From JAPKZH01 sp963715635 (GTDB lineage Bacteria > Acidobacteriota > Aminicenantia > Aminicenantales > UBA4085): DNA of 64,000 nt. Where the stretch lies: the NCBI GenBank assembly GCA_963715635.1, contig OY970261.1:1550001-1614000 (forward strand). Direction: 5' to 3'. The notes below the pieces were generated by a model that made no database searches, was not told the DNA's origin, and saw only the letters and a program-made list of their open reading frames with translations. Both the position numbers and the translations under genes were made by a program. Positions 1 to 8,704 of the stretch are shown here, piece after piece (the first letter of the stretch is position 1; every line of letters begins with the position of its first letter).

Positions 1-687
1 GACATTCAGCATGTTTCCTGGAGTCACGCCGGCAACCATCATCAGCCGGGCGATGGCGACGCCGGAGGCGCCGGCGCCGACCATCGTCAATTTGACATCG
101 CCGATTTTCTTGCCGACGATCTTGAGGGCGTTGATCAGGCCGGCGACCGTCACACAGGCGGTTCCCTGTTGGTCGTCATGCCAGACGGGGATCTCGCATT
201 CCTTCCGCAACGTATCCAGAATATGGAAACACTTGGGATGGGAGATGTCTTCGAGGTTCACGCCGCCGAACGTGGGCTGGAGGGCTTTGACAATGGCGAT
301 GAATTTATCGGGATCTTTTTCATTCAAGCAGAGCGGGAAGGCATCGACCCCCCCAAGATATTTATAAAGCAACCCTTTGCCTTCCATGACAGGAAGTCCC
401 GCTTCCGGCCCGATGTCTCCCAGCCCAAGAACCCTTGAACCATCCGAGATCACGGCGACGAAATTCCACTTGTTGGTATATTCGTAAGCCTTTTCTCTAT
501 CCTGGTGGATTTCCTTGCAGACGGCCGCGACGCCCGGCGTGTACCAAATGGCGAAATCGTTGAAATCGCGGATACGGCACTTGAGCTGGACGCCGATCTT
601 TCCCTTGTAATAGGCATGAAGACGCAGGGCATCTTTGGAAGGTTGTTCGGCTTTTGCCAACAATTCTTCAACAGTAACTTCTTTCAT
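1..687 (-). CDS. NAD(P)-dependent malic enzyme (partial, N-terminal part)
   Basis: Oxidative decarboxylation of malate to pyruvate and CO2 with NAD(P). About 229 N-terminal residues are present and the gene runs off the left edge. The start at 687 follows an AAAGGAGGT ribosome site. Visible motifs: the malic-enzyme signature YTPGVAAVC, then SDGSRVLGLGDIGPEAG and MEGK in the catalytic domain, HDDQQGTA at the domain junction, and a nucleotide-binding VGAGASGVAIA near the cut end. It lies downstream of the nuo operon and MBL hydrolase on the same strand but has its own promoter, so it can be expressed separately. Likely a cytosolic supplier of pyruvate and reducing power. Cofactor preference cannot be read from this fragment. 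Confidence 0.95.
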   Translation of the reverse strand, partial: MKEVTVEELLAKAEQPSKDALRLHAYYKGKIGVQLKCRIRDFNDFAIWYTPGVAAVCKEIHQDREKAYEYTNKWNFVAVISDGSRVLGLGDIGPEAGLPVMEGKGLLYKYLGGVDAFPLCLNEKDPDKFIAIVKALQPTFGGVNLEDISHPKCFHILDTLRKECEIPVWHDDQQGTACVTVAGLINALKIVGKKIGDVKLTMVGAGASGVAIARLMMVAGVTPGNMLNV

Positions 688-720
688 TTATGAGACCTCC
701 TTTTAAAAAAAAGAAAGAGT

Positions 721-748
721 ATTATAATCTTTTGGACGTTAAAGTCAA
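721..748 (-). promoter_or_regulatory. sigma70-type promoter of the malic enzyme gene
   Basis: On the minus strand TTGACT (748-743) is followed after 16 bases by a perfect TATAAT (726-721), about 33 bases before the start codon at 687 and just after the stop of the MBL hydrolase. Spacing and sequence are close to consensus. Confidence 0.7.
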
Positions 749-750
749 TC

Positions 751-1602
751 CTAAAGGACGGCCCGGAATTCGTACTTTTGGCCGACCCGAGCCACCTTTC
801 CGAAGTAATGAACGGGGTCATGGACAAAGGCGAGGGTCCAGTCTTTGGCGAGCGCCTGTTCATAAATTTTCTTCTTTGTCTTCAGCGTCTCCAGGGGATA
901 GAGGTCGTAGCTCATGACATAAGAAAGCCCGATGTGGGCTGAGCTAGGGACCAGGTCGCCCAAATAGAAAAGGACGCGGCCTTGAGATGTGATTTTTACA
1001 CTCTGGTGCGAGGCCGTGTGTCCTGGCGTTAAAACGACTTCGATGCCCTCCGAAATTTCTGCATCTCCTTTAATTAGAAAAAGTTGGCCGGTTTTCTCGA
1101 GGGGCAGGAAGTTCACCGTGAGATAGCTCGTTTTGTCCCGCTCGTTTGGATGAAGGGCATCGTTCCATTCACCTTCCTGGATGATATACTTCGCCTTCGG
1201 AAAGGTAGGAACAATCCCCTTGCCTTCTTGCTCGAAGGTGTTTCCGCCGCAATGGTCAAAATGAAGGTGGGTGTTAATGACATAATCGATATCCTCGGCT
1301 TGGAACCCGGCCTGCCGGAGGGACGGCAGGAGCCCGGGTTCGAGCGAAATCGCGTAAATGTCCGCAAATTTCTGGGGCGATTTCGTCCCGATGCCCGTCT
1401 CCACCAAGACCAAAGCGTTTGGGGTCTGAATCAAAAGAGAATTCAGTGAAAGCCGGATCCGGTTGCTGGGGTCGGCCGGCGCCTTTTTCTCCCAGAGCAC
1501 CTTGGGCACGACGCCGAACATGGCCCCCCCATCCAGAGAAAAATGCCCGTCACAGAGGCCGAAAATTCGGAATTCCCCCAACGAGATTTCTTCTGTTCTC
1601 AT
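751..1602 (-). CDS. MBL-fold metallo-hydrolase
   Basis: A 283-residue metallo-beta-lactamase-fold protein. The zinc-binding motif THLHFDHCGG is at about residues 111-120. Further metal ligands are expected in TPGHTASH (about 193-200), the YLGDLVPS strand (about 214-221) and the C-terminal FVHDP. The substrate is not deducible: the family includes quorum-quenching lactonases, glyoxalase II-like thioesterases and other esterases. The start codon overlaps the stop of nuoI in an ATGA arrangement, so it is translationally coupled to the nuo operon. No signal peptide is seen; a cytoplasmic enzyme is likely. The link to Complex I may simply be operon tailing. Confidence 0.85.
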   Translation of the reverse strand: MRTEEISLGEFRIFGLCDGHFSLDGGAMFGVVPKVLWEKKAPADPSNRIRLSLNSLLIQTPNALVLVETGIGTKSPQKFADIYAISLEPGLLPSLRQAGFQAEDIDYVINTHLHFDHCGGNTFEQEGKGIVPTFPKAKYIIQEGEWNDALHPNERDKTSYLTVNFLPLEKTGQLFLIKGDAEISEGIEVVLTPGHTASHQSVKITSQGRVLFYLGDLVPSSAHIGLSYVMSYDLYPLETLKTKKKIYEQALAKDWTLAFVHDPVHYFGKVARVGQKYEFRAVL

Positions 1603-2072
1603 TCCAGGAGTTTATCAAGGTCGTACACAAGGTCCCGGCGATCAAGCTGGGATAAGTCGATCTTGCCCGTGTCCATGCGGATGGCATCTTCAGGGCAGGC
1701 TTCGACACAGAACCCGCAGAAACAACAGCGGCTGAGGTCGATCACAAACTTGGCCGGATATTTCTGGATCTCCGGGTCGGGGTCTTCGGCGGCTTCGACA
1801 TAGATGCACTCCGAAGGGCACACGGTTACGCACAACATGCAGGACACGCACCGGGGCTTCAGGTCGTCTCTTCTCATCAGACGCTGAAGACTGCGGTGCC
1901 TGGAGGCCAGGGCTTTTTTCTGCTCGGGATATTGGATAGTCACCGCGCCTCTGCGCTTGGTTTTGATGCCGAATAGCTTCAACGTATGGAAGCACATGTT
2001 GACGATGAAGTGGCGGGCCGTGATCAAGCTCCCCTTGATCAGCTCCCAAAAATACCCGAGTGCTTTGATCAT
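1599..2072 (-). CDS. nuoI: NADH-quinone oxidoreductase subunit I (NuoI)
   Basis: Ferredoxin-like subunit of Complex I carrying the two [4Fe-4S] clusters N6a and N6b that pass electrons towards NuoB. At 157 residues it has two classical motifs, CVSCMLCVTVCPSEC (about residues 60-74) and CCFCGFCVEACPEDA (about 99-113). The N-terminal amphipathic stretch (ALGYFWELIKGSL) resembles the membrane-docking helix of the family. It is the last nuo gene here; nuoJ-N do not follow. Confidence 0.97.
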   Translation of the reverse strand: MIKALGYFWELIKGSLITARHFIVNMCFHTLKLFGIKTKRRGAVTIQYPEQKKALASRHRSLQRLMRRDDLKPRCVSCMLCVTVCPSECIYVEAAEDPDPEIQKYPAKFVIDLSRCCFCGFCVEACPEDAIRMDTGKIDLSQLDRRDLVYDLDKLLE

Positions 2073-2073
2073 C

Positions 2074-3150
2074 TTATTTGACCACCATCAATAACAGGCC
2101 GGTCCCGACGATATTGGCCAGGCTGAGCGGGACAAGCAGTTTCCATCCCATGTTCATCAGCTGGTCATATCGGAACCGGGGATAGGTCCACCGGATCAGG
2201 ATTTGCAGCCAGCAGAAGAAAAAGACCTTGATGTTGAAGGCCAGCACCTGCAGCACGATGACCAACCAGCGGGCCATCAACCACTGGCCGCCCCAGGGAA
2301 AATGGAAGCCGTCAATTCCCAGCCAGGGGATCTGCCAGCCGCCGAAGAACAGCGTGGTGAGCAGGGTGGAGATGATGATGATCTCCATGAAGTCCGTCAT
2401 CATGAACAGGCCCCATTTCAGGCCGCCGTATTCCGTGAAGAAACCGATGATCTCCGATTCGCCCTCGGGGAGGTCGAACGGGACCCGTTTTGTTTCGGCC
2501 AGGGCCGCCAAAAGGAAAATGAGGAAGCCCAGTGGCTGAAGGAAGACTCCCCATTTCGGCAGGAATCCGAAGAGCAGCTGTCCTTGGTCCTGGACGATTT
2601 TCGAGAGCTGCAAGCTGGGATAGACCATGATCAGACCGACCAAAGAAAGCCCCAAGGCCACCTCATAAGAGATAAGCTGGGCCGCTCCGCGGATACCGCC
2701 TAGAAGAGAATATTTATTATTGGATGCCCAACCGCTGAGGATGATGCCGTAAATCCCCAGCGAAAGCATCGCCAAAACGAACAGCAATCCCACGTTGGCG
2801 TCAACAATTTGGAGGCTGATCGTGCGACCGGCAATCCGAATATCGTCACCGAAGGGCATCGCCGAAATGCAGATGGCGACGAAGAAAAATGACAGGAAGG
2901 GGGCCAGCGTATGGAGGAACTTTTTGGAGAAGACCGGCACGAAATCCTCTTTGAAGATCATTTTGATGGCGTCGGCGAAGGGCTGGAAGAGACCGAAGAT
3001 ACGGAGGCCAAAGATCGAAGCCCGGTTGGCGCCGATCCGATCCTGCATGACGGCGCTTTCTTTTCTTTCCAACCAGGTCAGATAGAGCGTCAGGAGGAGA
3101 AACCAGACGAGAGCCATGATGACTTTAATGAGGATGATTACGATATCCAT
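2074..3150 (-). CDS. nuoH: NADH-quinone oxidoreductase subunit H (NuoH)
   Basis: Membrane subunit at the hinge of Complex I, forming part of the quinone chamber. 358 residues with about eight hydrophobic helices. Recognisable conserved segments are LTYLTWLERKESAVMQDRIGANRA near the N-terminus, the acidic loop LAETKRVPFDLPEGESEI (about residues 214-231) and the C-terminal RWTYPRFRYDQLM. The start overlaps the end of nuoG by 13 bases. It is the only clearly membrane-integral subunit here besides NuoA. Confidence 0.97.
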   Translation of the reverse strand: MDIVIILIKVIMALVWFLLLTLYLTWLERKESAVMQDRIGANRASIFGLRIFGLFQPFADAIKMIFKEDFVPVFSKKFLHTLAPFLSFFFVAICISAMPFGDDIRIAGRTISLQIVDANVGLLFVLAMLSLGIYGIILSGWASNNKYSLLGGIRGAAQLISYEVALGLSLVGLIMVYPSLQLSKIVQDQGQLLFGFLPKWGVFLQPLGFLIFLLAALAETKRVPFDLPEGESEIIGFFTEYGGLKWGLFMMTDFMEIIIISTLLTTLFFGGWQIPWLGIDGFHFPWGGQWLMARWLVIVLQVLAFNIKVFFFCWLQILIRWTYPRFRYDQLMNMGWKLLVPLSLANIVGTGLLLMVVK

Positions 3151-4706
3151 AATGGCTCTTTTCTAAAAAAAGCGATTTCCTTGGCCAAACCCTTGAGAAT
3201 AGCTCGGGGTCCTGTCAGGGAGCTGTAATAGTCATCGTTTATTTTCAATTCCCTGGCCAGGTCGACCAGGATGGACCACTCCGGCCGGCTGTCTCCGCAG
3301 GAGGCGTAAACGGCAGAAAATGGCTGGATTTTTCCGTTTTTATTGGTCAGGGAGCCACTTTTTTCGGCAATCCCCGAGGCCGGAAGGACAAAATCGACCA
3401 AGGAGTCCAGCCCGTTGGCACGAGGCGTGACGAGAACCTTGGTGCCAATCGTTTCGAACACGGCCTTGAGGGCGGTTAGGGAATAGAGTTCCGCCAGAAA
3501 AGGGCTGAAAACAATTAGAAGATTCGTATTCTGAGAGAGGTCTTCCAGGCGCACGGGGTTCAGGGCAAAGCCTATTTCCTTGGCTCCTCTGACGTTCGGC
3601 GCGCGCTCGGCCTGAAGCAGGAAGCCGTCGCCCGTGCCCGGCCTAGGGTCGGCAAAAAACATTCTTTCCAGGCGAAGATCATCCTTGAATATTTTTTTGA
3701 TCAAAAACAGCTCTTCATTCGTTAGCCAGGAGCTAAGGACTAAAGCGATTTTGGACGTATCCTGTTTGAGATGAAACGTCTGGATCTTTTCCGCCAAAAT
3801 CTGCAACGCTCTCTCCCAACTCGGGACGGTCTCCCGGTCCCCTTTTCTCCATACGAGCTTATCCCAACGATCGCTCACTAATGAGAGATAGCCGCCGCGT
3901 CCGTAATCGCAGATCCAATGGTCGTTCACATCCGGGTTGAGCCGGGGCCTGATCCGGTAGATTTTGGCCGTTCCCGGAACGCGGGGAAAGCCGGGATGAT
4001 AGTCGACATAGATATTGCAGCCCTGGCTGCACAAGGGACAAATGGATTCGACCGGGGCCAAAAACCAGGTCCGCGTCTTGAACCGGAATTGGGCGTCAGT
4101 GATGGCTCCGACCGGGCAGAGGTCGACCAGGTTTCCGGAGTAATTGTTATCGACGAGCTCTGCGTCATAGGTTGAGATTTCAGAGCGGATGCCGCGGCGG
4201 AAAACTCCCAGTTCTTGGGTCTTGGTGGTCTCTGTCAGAAAGCGGACGCAGCGCGTGCAGAGAACGCAGCGTTCTCTATCCAGGATTAGGTTGTTCCCGA
4301 TTTTGATTTTTTTCTCCCGCCTTTCCTTGGCTTCCTTGAAGGCGCTTTCGAATGCGCCATATTCCTGGTAGTAATCCTGGAGGTTGCATTCGCCGGCCTT
4401 GTCGCAAATGGGGCAATCCAGAGGATGGTCCGCCAGCAGGAACTCGAGCACTCCGCGCCGCGCTTCACGGACGTGAGGGGTCTGGGTCGAGATCGTCATG
4501 CCTTCCCGGACGACCGTGGAGCAGGCCAACTCGAGCTTGGGCAGTCCTTCGATCTCGACCAGGCAGATGCGGCAGCTGCCTTCCGGCGGAAAAGCGGGGT
4601 GGTAACATAGGTGGGGAATGGGAATGCCGGCCTGCTGGGCGGCTTTGAGGATCGTCTGGCCTTCTTGGGTCTCGACCGGCTTGTTATCGATGACTATCTT
4701 GATCAT
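3138..4706 (-). CDS. nuoG: NADH-quinone oxidoreductase subunit G (NuoG), short form
   Basis: Iron-sulfur subunit of the Complex I peripheral arm, 522 residues; many NuoG proteins are 650-900. An N-terminal [2Fe-2S] ferredoxin domain has the Cys set CYHPAF...SCRICLVEI. Then come the His/Cys [4Fe-4S] site HPLDCPICDKAGECNLQD, CVLCTRCVRF with the distal CPVGAI, and the N7-like CPLCSQGC at about residues 226-233. The rest is a truncated molybdopterin-oxidoreductase-like domain with no sign of a molybdenum site. It sits 4 bases after nuoF. The short length looks like a compact family variant, because the frame is intact. Confidence 0.95.
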   Translation of the reverse strand: MIKIVIDNKPVETQEGQTILKAAQQAGIPIPHLCYHPAFPPEGSCRICLVEIEGLPKLELACSTVVREGMTISTQTPHVREARRGVLEFLLADHPLDCPICDKAGECNLQDYYQEYGAFESAFKEAKERREKKIKIGNNLILDRERCVLCTRCVRFLTETTKTQELGVFRRGIRSEISTYDAELVDNNYSGNLVDLCPVGAITDAQFRFKTRTWFLAPVESICPLCSQGCNIYVDYHPGFPRVPGTAKIYRIRPRLNPDVNDHWICDYGRGGYLSLVSDRWDKLVWRKGDRETVPSWERALQILAEKIQTFHLKQDTSKIALVLSSWLTNEELFLIKKIFKDDLRLERMFFADPRPGTGDGFLLQAERAPNVRGAKEIGFALNPVRLEDLSQNTNLLIVFSPFLAELYSLTALKAVFETIGTKVLVTPRANGLDSLVDFVLPASGIAEKSGSLTNKNGKIQPFSAVYASCGDSRPEWSILVDLARELKINDDYYSSLTGPRAILKGLAKEIAFFRKEPLWIS

Positions 4707-4710
4707 AGCC

Positions 4711-5970
4711 TTATTGATTCTTTAGACTGGATTCCAACTCTGTCCTGAATTTCTGCGTTAGAGAGATGACCGGCATCGCCGCCGCATCGCCCATCGGGCA
4801 GAGGGTTTTTCCCTTGATATTCGAAGCCAGGCGGACGAGCTCGTCAACATCGCCCCTCTCGCCGTCCCCCGTCATCAGACGCCTGATTATTTTGTAAATC
4901 CAGGACGTTCCGATGCGGCAGGGCGTGCACTGGCCGCAGGACTCGTGGGAATAAAATTTCGCCACTTTTAGGAGAACATCCAGGATGGGCGTCTCCTCGT
5001 CAATGACAATGATAGCGGCAGAGCCCAGCATGGAGCCGGCGGCAGACAAGCTATCACAATCCATCTTGATATCGATTTCATCGGCCCGCAGGATCGGAGC
5101 CGACATGCCCCCCGGGATGACAGCCTTCAATTTTTTCCCGGGTTTCAAGCCCCCGGCATGGCTGAAGATGATCTCTCTCAGGCTCGTGCCGACCGGAAGC
5201 TCATAGATGCCCGGCCGGACGACCGGCCCGCTGACGCCGAAGATCCGGGTCCCCCCGTCCCTGGGCAGCCCATGATCCAGAAACCACCGGGCGCCTTTTC
5301 CGATAATGAACGGGACATTGGCCAGCGTCTCCACGTTGTTGATCACCGTCGGACATTGGAAGAGGCCGACCGAAGCCGGGAAGGGGGGCTTGAGCCGAGG
5401 ATAGCCGCGCTTGCCTTCGAGGGATTCGAGCAGGGCCGTTTCTTCCCCGCAGATGTACGCGCCTGCGCCGCGGTGGACAAAGAGGTCAAGCTCAAAGCCC
5501 CGCTCAAAGATATTTTTTCCTAAAAAGGATTTCTGATAGGCTTCCGCGATGGCCGCTTCCAGGCGCTGGGCAACGGCCTCATATTCACCCCGGATATAGA
5601 TGTAAGCGGTGTGGATCCCGACGGCGAACGCGGCGATGACGATGCCCTCAATCAACAGGTGGGGGTTGTGGCTGAGGATATAGCGGTCCTTAAACGTTCC
5701 CGGCTCTCCCTCGTCGGCATTGACGCATAAAAGTTTCGGCTGATTGACTTTCTGCGGGACAAAACTCCATTTCATGCCGGCAGGAAAACCGGCCCCTCCC
5801 CTGCCCCTGAGGCTGGCTTTCTTGACTTCCTCCATGACTTGCCCGGGCGTCATTTCTTTGAGGGCCTTTTTTAGCGCTTGGTAGCCGCCCTGTTGGAGAT
5901 AGACATCGACCTTGTAAAGGTTCTCCAAGCCGAAATTCCGCGTTAATACTTTGTCTTCCACGCCGCTCAA
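4711..5970 (-). CDS. nuoF: NADH-quinone oxidoreductase subunit F (NuoF)
   Basis: NADH- and FMN-binding subunit of Complex I, 419 residues. Diagnostic segments are RGRGGAGFPAGMKW (FMN/NADH loop, about residues 54-67), NADEGEPGTFKDR, GAGAYICGEETALLESLEG, and the N3 [4Fe-4S] motif ESCGQCTPCRIGT with the fourth cysteine in KTLCPMGD near the C-terminus. The start overlaps the nuoE stop by four bases (ATGA). Its presence with NuoE and NuoG predicts an NADH-oxidising complex rather than an F420- or ferredoxin-fed 11-subunit type. Confidence 0.97.
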   Translation of the reverse strand: MSGVEDKVLTRNFGLENLYKVDVYLQQGGYQALKKALKEMTPGQVMEEVKKASLRGRGGAGFPAGMKWSFVPQKVNQPKLLCVNADEGEPGTFKDRYILSHNPHLLIEGIVIAAFAVGIHTAYIYIRGEYEAVAQRLEAAIAEAYQKSFLGKNIFERGFELDLFVHRGAGAYICGEETALLESLEGKRGYPRLKPPFPASVGLFQCPTVINNVETLANVPFIIGKGARWFLDHGLPRDGGTRIFGVSGPVVRPGIYELPVGTSLREIIFSHAGGLKPGKKLKAVIPGGMSAPILRADEIDIKMDCDSLSAAGSMLGSAAIIVIDEETPILDVLLKVAKFYSHESCGQCTPCRIGTSWIYKIIRRLMTGDGERGDVDELVRLASNIKGKTLCPMGDAAAMPVISLTQKFRTELESSLKNQ

Positions 5971-6441
5971 TCCAAGCCCTTCAAGATGGCATCGATTTTT
6001 TCTTTATCGAGGTTGCCATAATAATCAAAATTGACCATCATGCACGGGGCCTGCTCGCAGGCGCCCAGGCATTCCACCTCCGACAGTGTGAATCGCCGGT
6101 CCGCAGTCGTCTCGCCGATCTTCGTCCCCAATTTTTTCTGTAGGTAATCGATGAGTTTGTCCCCGCCCATCAGGGTGCAGGTTAAGTTGGTGCAAACCTG
6201 GATATGGTATTTGCCCATCGGCAGTTGATAAAACATGGTGTAAAAGGTCACGACCTCCCGAACCCTGATCGGCTTGAGACCCAGCAGGCCGGCGACAAGC
6301 TTTTCTTCTTCGGCTGTGATTAGTCCCCGTTCCCGTTGGATCAGGTGCAGCACGGGGAGAAGGGCGGCTTCTTTTTTCGGGTACCGGGCAGTCGAGCTCT
6401 GCGATTTTCTTGTTTAACCCAGCGGAAATATCAGGACTCAT
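5967..6441 (-). CDS. nuoE: NADH-quinone oxidoreductase subunit E (NuoE) with apparent N-terminal frameshift
   Basis: [2Fe-2S] (N1a) subunit of the NADH module. Cluster ligands appear as CTNLTC (Cys-x4-Cys) and CLGAC (Cys-x3-Cys). The body, from LLPVLHLIQRERG to the stop, lies in one frame, whose first usable start is GTG at 6353 (128 residues). The expected N-terminal part lies in two frames. An ATG at 6441 overlaps the nuoD stop as ATGA and reads MSPDISAGLNKKIAEL. The conserved TARYPKKEAALLPV continuation is in the neighbouring frame, so one extra base lies at about 6380-6400. This may be a sequence error, a true mutation with rescue from the GTG, or recoding. Function is otherwise secure. 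Confidence 0.85.
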
Positions 6442-7763
6442 CTGTCCAGCTCTCCCAAGATAATATTCATGCTGCCGAAGGTGGGGATGACATCGGCCAC
6501 GTAACGGCCCTTGATGAGCTCTTCCAGGGCGGCCAGAAGAGGGAGACAGGGCGCGCGCAGATGGAGACGGTAAGGCTTGTCGCTACCCTTGGAGACGATG
6601 TAATAGCCCACTTCTCCGTTTCCGCCTTCCACCGAAAAATACGTCTCGCCTTTGGGGGGCCGGATGCCATGTCCTTTCATGAAATATTGAAAATGGCTGA
6701 TCAGCCCTTCGATGGTCGTGTAGGCGTCCTCTTTGGCGGGAAGCACGGTGCGGTCGTCGTCGGCCAGGATATCTTTATAGACGGCCTTCTCCGCGCCCTC
6801 CAGGTTTGGAGAGAGGCGAATGCCGGTCCTGGTTTTCTTCGTCCGGCTGATCTTGATTGCATCCGCAGGCTCGATCCCGCCGGCCATCAGGGCGGCTGAT
6901 GACTTCGGGAGGTGGGCCAGGCACTGCTCGACAATGCGCAGGCTCTGGTCCATTTCTTTCATCCGGACCATGTAGCGGTCGTAGTTGTCACCGCGTTCTC
7001 CGGTCGGAATATCGAATTCGAGCCGGTCATAGACAAGATAAGGGAAGGCCTTTCGGATATCATAGACGACGCCCGTAGACCGCAGGGCAGGGCCCGTCCA
7101 ACCCCAAGCGATGGCATCGTCGGGATTCATCGAGCCAATATCCCTCGTCCTATTCAAGAAAATCTTGTTTTTATCAAGAAGGCCGTGGACATCCCTAAGG
7201 ACTTTCCGCGTTTCCAGGATTGCCTTTTGAACGGAGGCCTGGTAATTCGATTGCAGGTCTGCCCGGACGCCGCCGATGCGGATGTACGAAGTCGTCATCC
7301 GGGCACCCGTGGTGGCTTCGATCACATCCCAAATGAACTCACGGGCCTTCATCTTGTACAAAAAGACCGTGAACGCGCCGCACTCCATAGCCATGGCGGC
7401 CAAGCAGGTCAGATGATCGGAGATACGCGACAGCTCGCTCATAAGGACGCGAATGTACTGGGCTCTTTCGGGAACGTCCAATCCCAGCATTTTTTCAATC
7501 GTCATGACATAGCCGACGTTGTTGATCAATGGAGAAACGTAGTTCAGACGGTCGGTGTAGATCAAGAGGTTGAAGAAGGTTCGGTTTTCGCATTGCTTTT
7601 CAAACCCCCGGTGCAGGTAGCCGACTTCCACCTCTGAATTGAGAATCCGTTCGCCGTCGAGCTCGAGCATGATCCGGACGGCGCCGTGCATGGCTGGATG
7701 GGACGGACCCATGTTCAACAGGAAGCTGTCTGGCCGGGCGTTTTTTTGGATCCTTGTCGACAT
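6438..7763 (-). CDS. nuoD: NADH-quinone oxidoreductase subunit D (NuoD)
   Basis: 49-kDa-type subunit that forms the quinone-reduction site with NuoB. 441 residues. The N-terminus has LNMGPSHPAMHGAVRI with the quinone-site His, followed by VEVGYLHRGFEK. The C-terminus has EGGNGEVGYYIVSKGSDKPYRLHLRAP and ends in IILGELDR, the standard end of the family, where the hydrogenase-type nickel ligands have been lost. It is separate from NuoC, not an NuoCD fusion. The start lies one base after the nuoC stop and the end overlaps nuoE by four bases. Confidence 0.97.
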   Translation of the reverse strand: MSTRIQKNARPDSFLLNMGPSHPAMHGAVRIMLELDGERILNSEVEVGYLHRGFEKQCENRTFFNLLIYTDRLNYVSPLINNVGYVMTIEKMLGLDVPERAQYIRVLMSELSRISDHLTCLAAMAMECGAFTVFLYKMKAREFIWDVIEATTGARMTTSYIRIGGVRADLQSNYQASVQKAILETRKVLRDVHGLLDKNKIFLNRTRDIGSMNPDDAIAWGWTGPALRSTGVVYDIRKAFPYLVYDRLEFDIPTGERGDNYDRYMVRMKEMDQSLRIVEQCLAHLPKSSAALMAGGIEPADAIKISRTKKTRTGIRLSPNLEGAEKAVYKDILADDDRTVLPAKEDAYTTIEGLISHFQYFMKGHGIRPPKGETYFSVEGGNGEVGYYIVSKGSDKPYRLHLRAPCLPLLAALEELIKGRYVADVIPTFGSMNIILGELDR

Positions 7764-7764
7764 A

Positions 7765-8244
7765 TTATTTTCTCAAGGGAATCATGGGCTGTCGTTTGCG
7801 CAGGGGATAGTCCTTCCGGAGAGGATGTCCTTCAAACCCGTCATACATAAAAAGCCGCCGGAGGTCGGGATGGCCCTGGAACCGGATGCCGAACATATCA
7901 TAGACCTCGCGCTCCAGCCAATTGGCGTTCTTCCAGATCGGAGTGAGCGATTCCACGCGCAGATCATCCTCAGCGACGGACAGCTTGATCCTCAGGCGCT
8001 GCCGATCGGCCAAAGCGAGCAGGTGATAAACCATTTCAAAACGAGGCGTCCGACCGGCGTGGTCGACACAGGTCAGGTCAAGAAGCATTTTGAATTCGTA
8101 GGGCGTTTTTCTGAGGAAATCCACGATTTCCAAGAGGGCATCCTTGGCGATGACAATCGTCAGATCCCCGAACGGCGCAGACGATTCCAGGATCTTTTGG
8201 GGGAATTTTTTTTTAAGATCGTCTACGATTTTCTTTTCTTCCAT
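7765..8244 (-). CDS. nuoC: NADH-quinone oxidoreductase subunit C (NuoC)
   Basis: 30-kDa-type subunit of the peripheral arm, about 159 residues. The family signature ANWLEREVYDMFGIRFQGHPDLRRLFM, with the following GHPLRKDYPL, is clear in the C-terminal half. The ATG at 8244 is chosen; a TTG two codons upstream is also open. The coding region overlaps the 3' end of nuoB by about 20 bases, indicating tight coupling. Confidence 0.95.
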   Translation of the reverse strand: MEEKKIVDDLKKKFPQKILESSAPFGDLTIVIAKDALLEIVDFLRKTPYEFKMLLDLTCVDHAGRTPRFEMVYHLLALADRQRLRIKLSVAEDDLRVESLTPIWKNANWLEREVYDMFGIRFQGHPDLRRLFMYDGFEGHPLRKDYPLRKRQPMIPLRK

Positions 8245-8699
8245 CGCCAATCATGTTCTTGTTTCTGGATTTTTTCCTGTAGTTTGAGCAGGCCGTCGAG
8301 AATCGTTTCGGGCCGCGGCGGGCAGCCCGGGATATAAACATCCACCGGAATGATCTGGTCGATGCCCTGGACGACGGCGTAGTTATCGTAGATGCCGCCG
8401 CTCACGGCGCAGGCGCCGATGGCCAGGACCCATTTGGGCTCGGTCATCTGGTCATAAACGGTCTTCAAGACCGGAGCTTGTTTCTGGGAAATGGTTCCAA
8501 CGACGAGCAGCAGGTCGGACTGGCGCGGCGAGAACCGCGTCCAGCCGGCCCCGAACCTGTCGATATCAAAATGGGCACAGGCCGTGGACATATATTCCAT
8601 CCCGCAGCAGGCCGTGACATAGGGATAATGGAAGAGCGAGAACTTTCTCGCCCAACCCAGCATATAATTGAATTTGGTGGTGAGAAAGCCTGCGTCCAT
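8223..8699 (-). CDS. nuoB: NADH-quinone oxidoreductase subunit B (NuoB)
   Basis: Carries the N2 [4Fe-4S] cluster, the last electron carrier before quinone. About 158 residues. The tandem cysteines are in YVTACCGMEYMS and the remaining ligands in AIGACAVSGG and IPGCPPRPE. The GTG at 8714 would add five residues and overlap the nuoA stop. I prefer the ATG at 8699 because the family usually begins close to this point, but the choice is open. Confidence 0.95.
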   Translation of the reverse strand: MDAGFLTTKFNYMLGWARKFSLFHYPYVTACCGMEYMSTACAHFDIDRFGAGWTRFSPRQSDLLLVVGTISQKQAPVLKTVYDQMTEPKWVLAIGACAVSGGIYDNYAVVQGIDQIIPVDVYIPGCPPRPETILDGLLKLQEKIQKQEHDWRWKKRKS

Positions 8700-8704
8700 C
8701 GTGT

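Noticed and set aside
2203..2703. Long open frame opposite nuoH (and similar antisense frames over nuoD, mcm and hppA)
   Set aside because: These are frame shadows of high-GC coding sequence; the opposite-strand genes have clear families and the antisense products show no motif or ribosome site.
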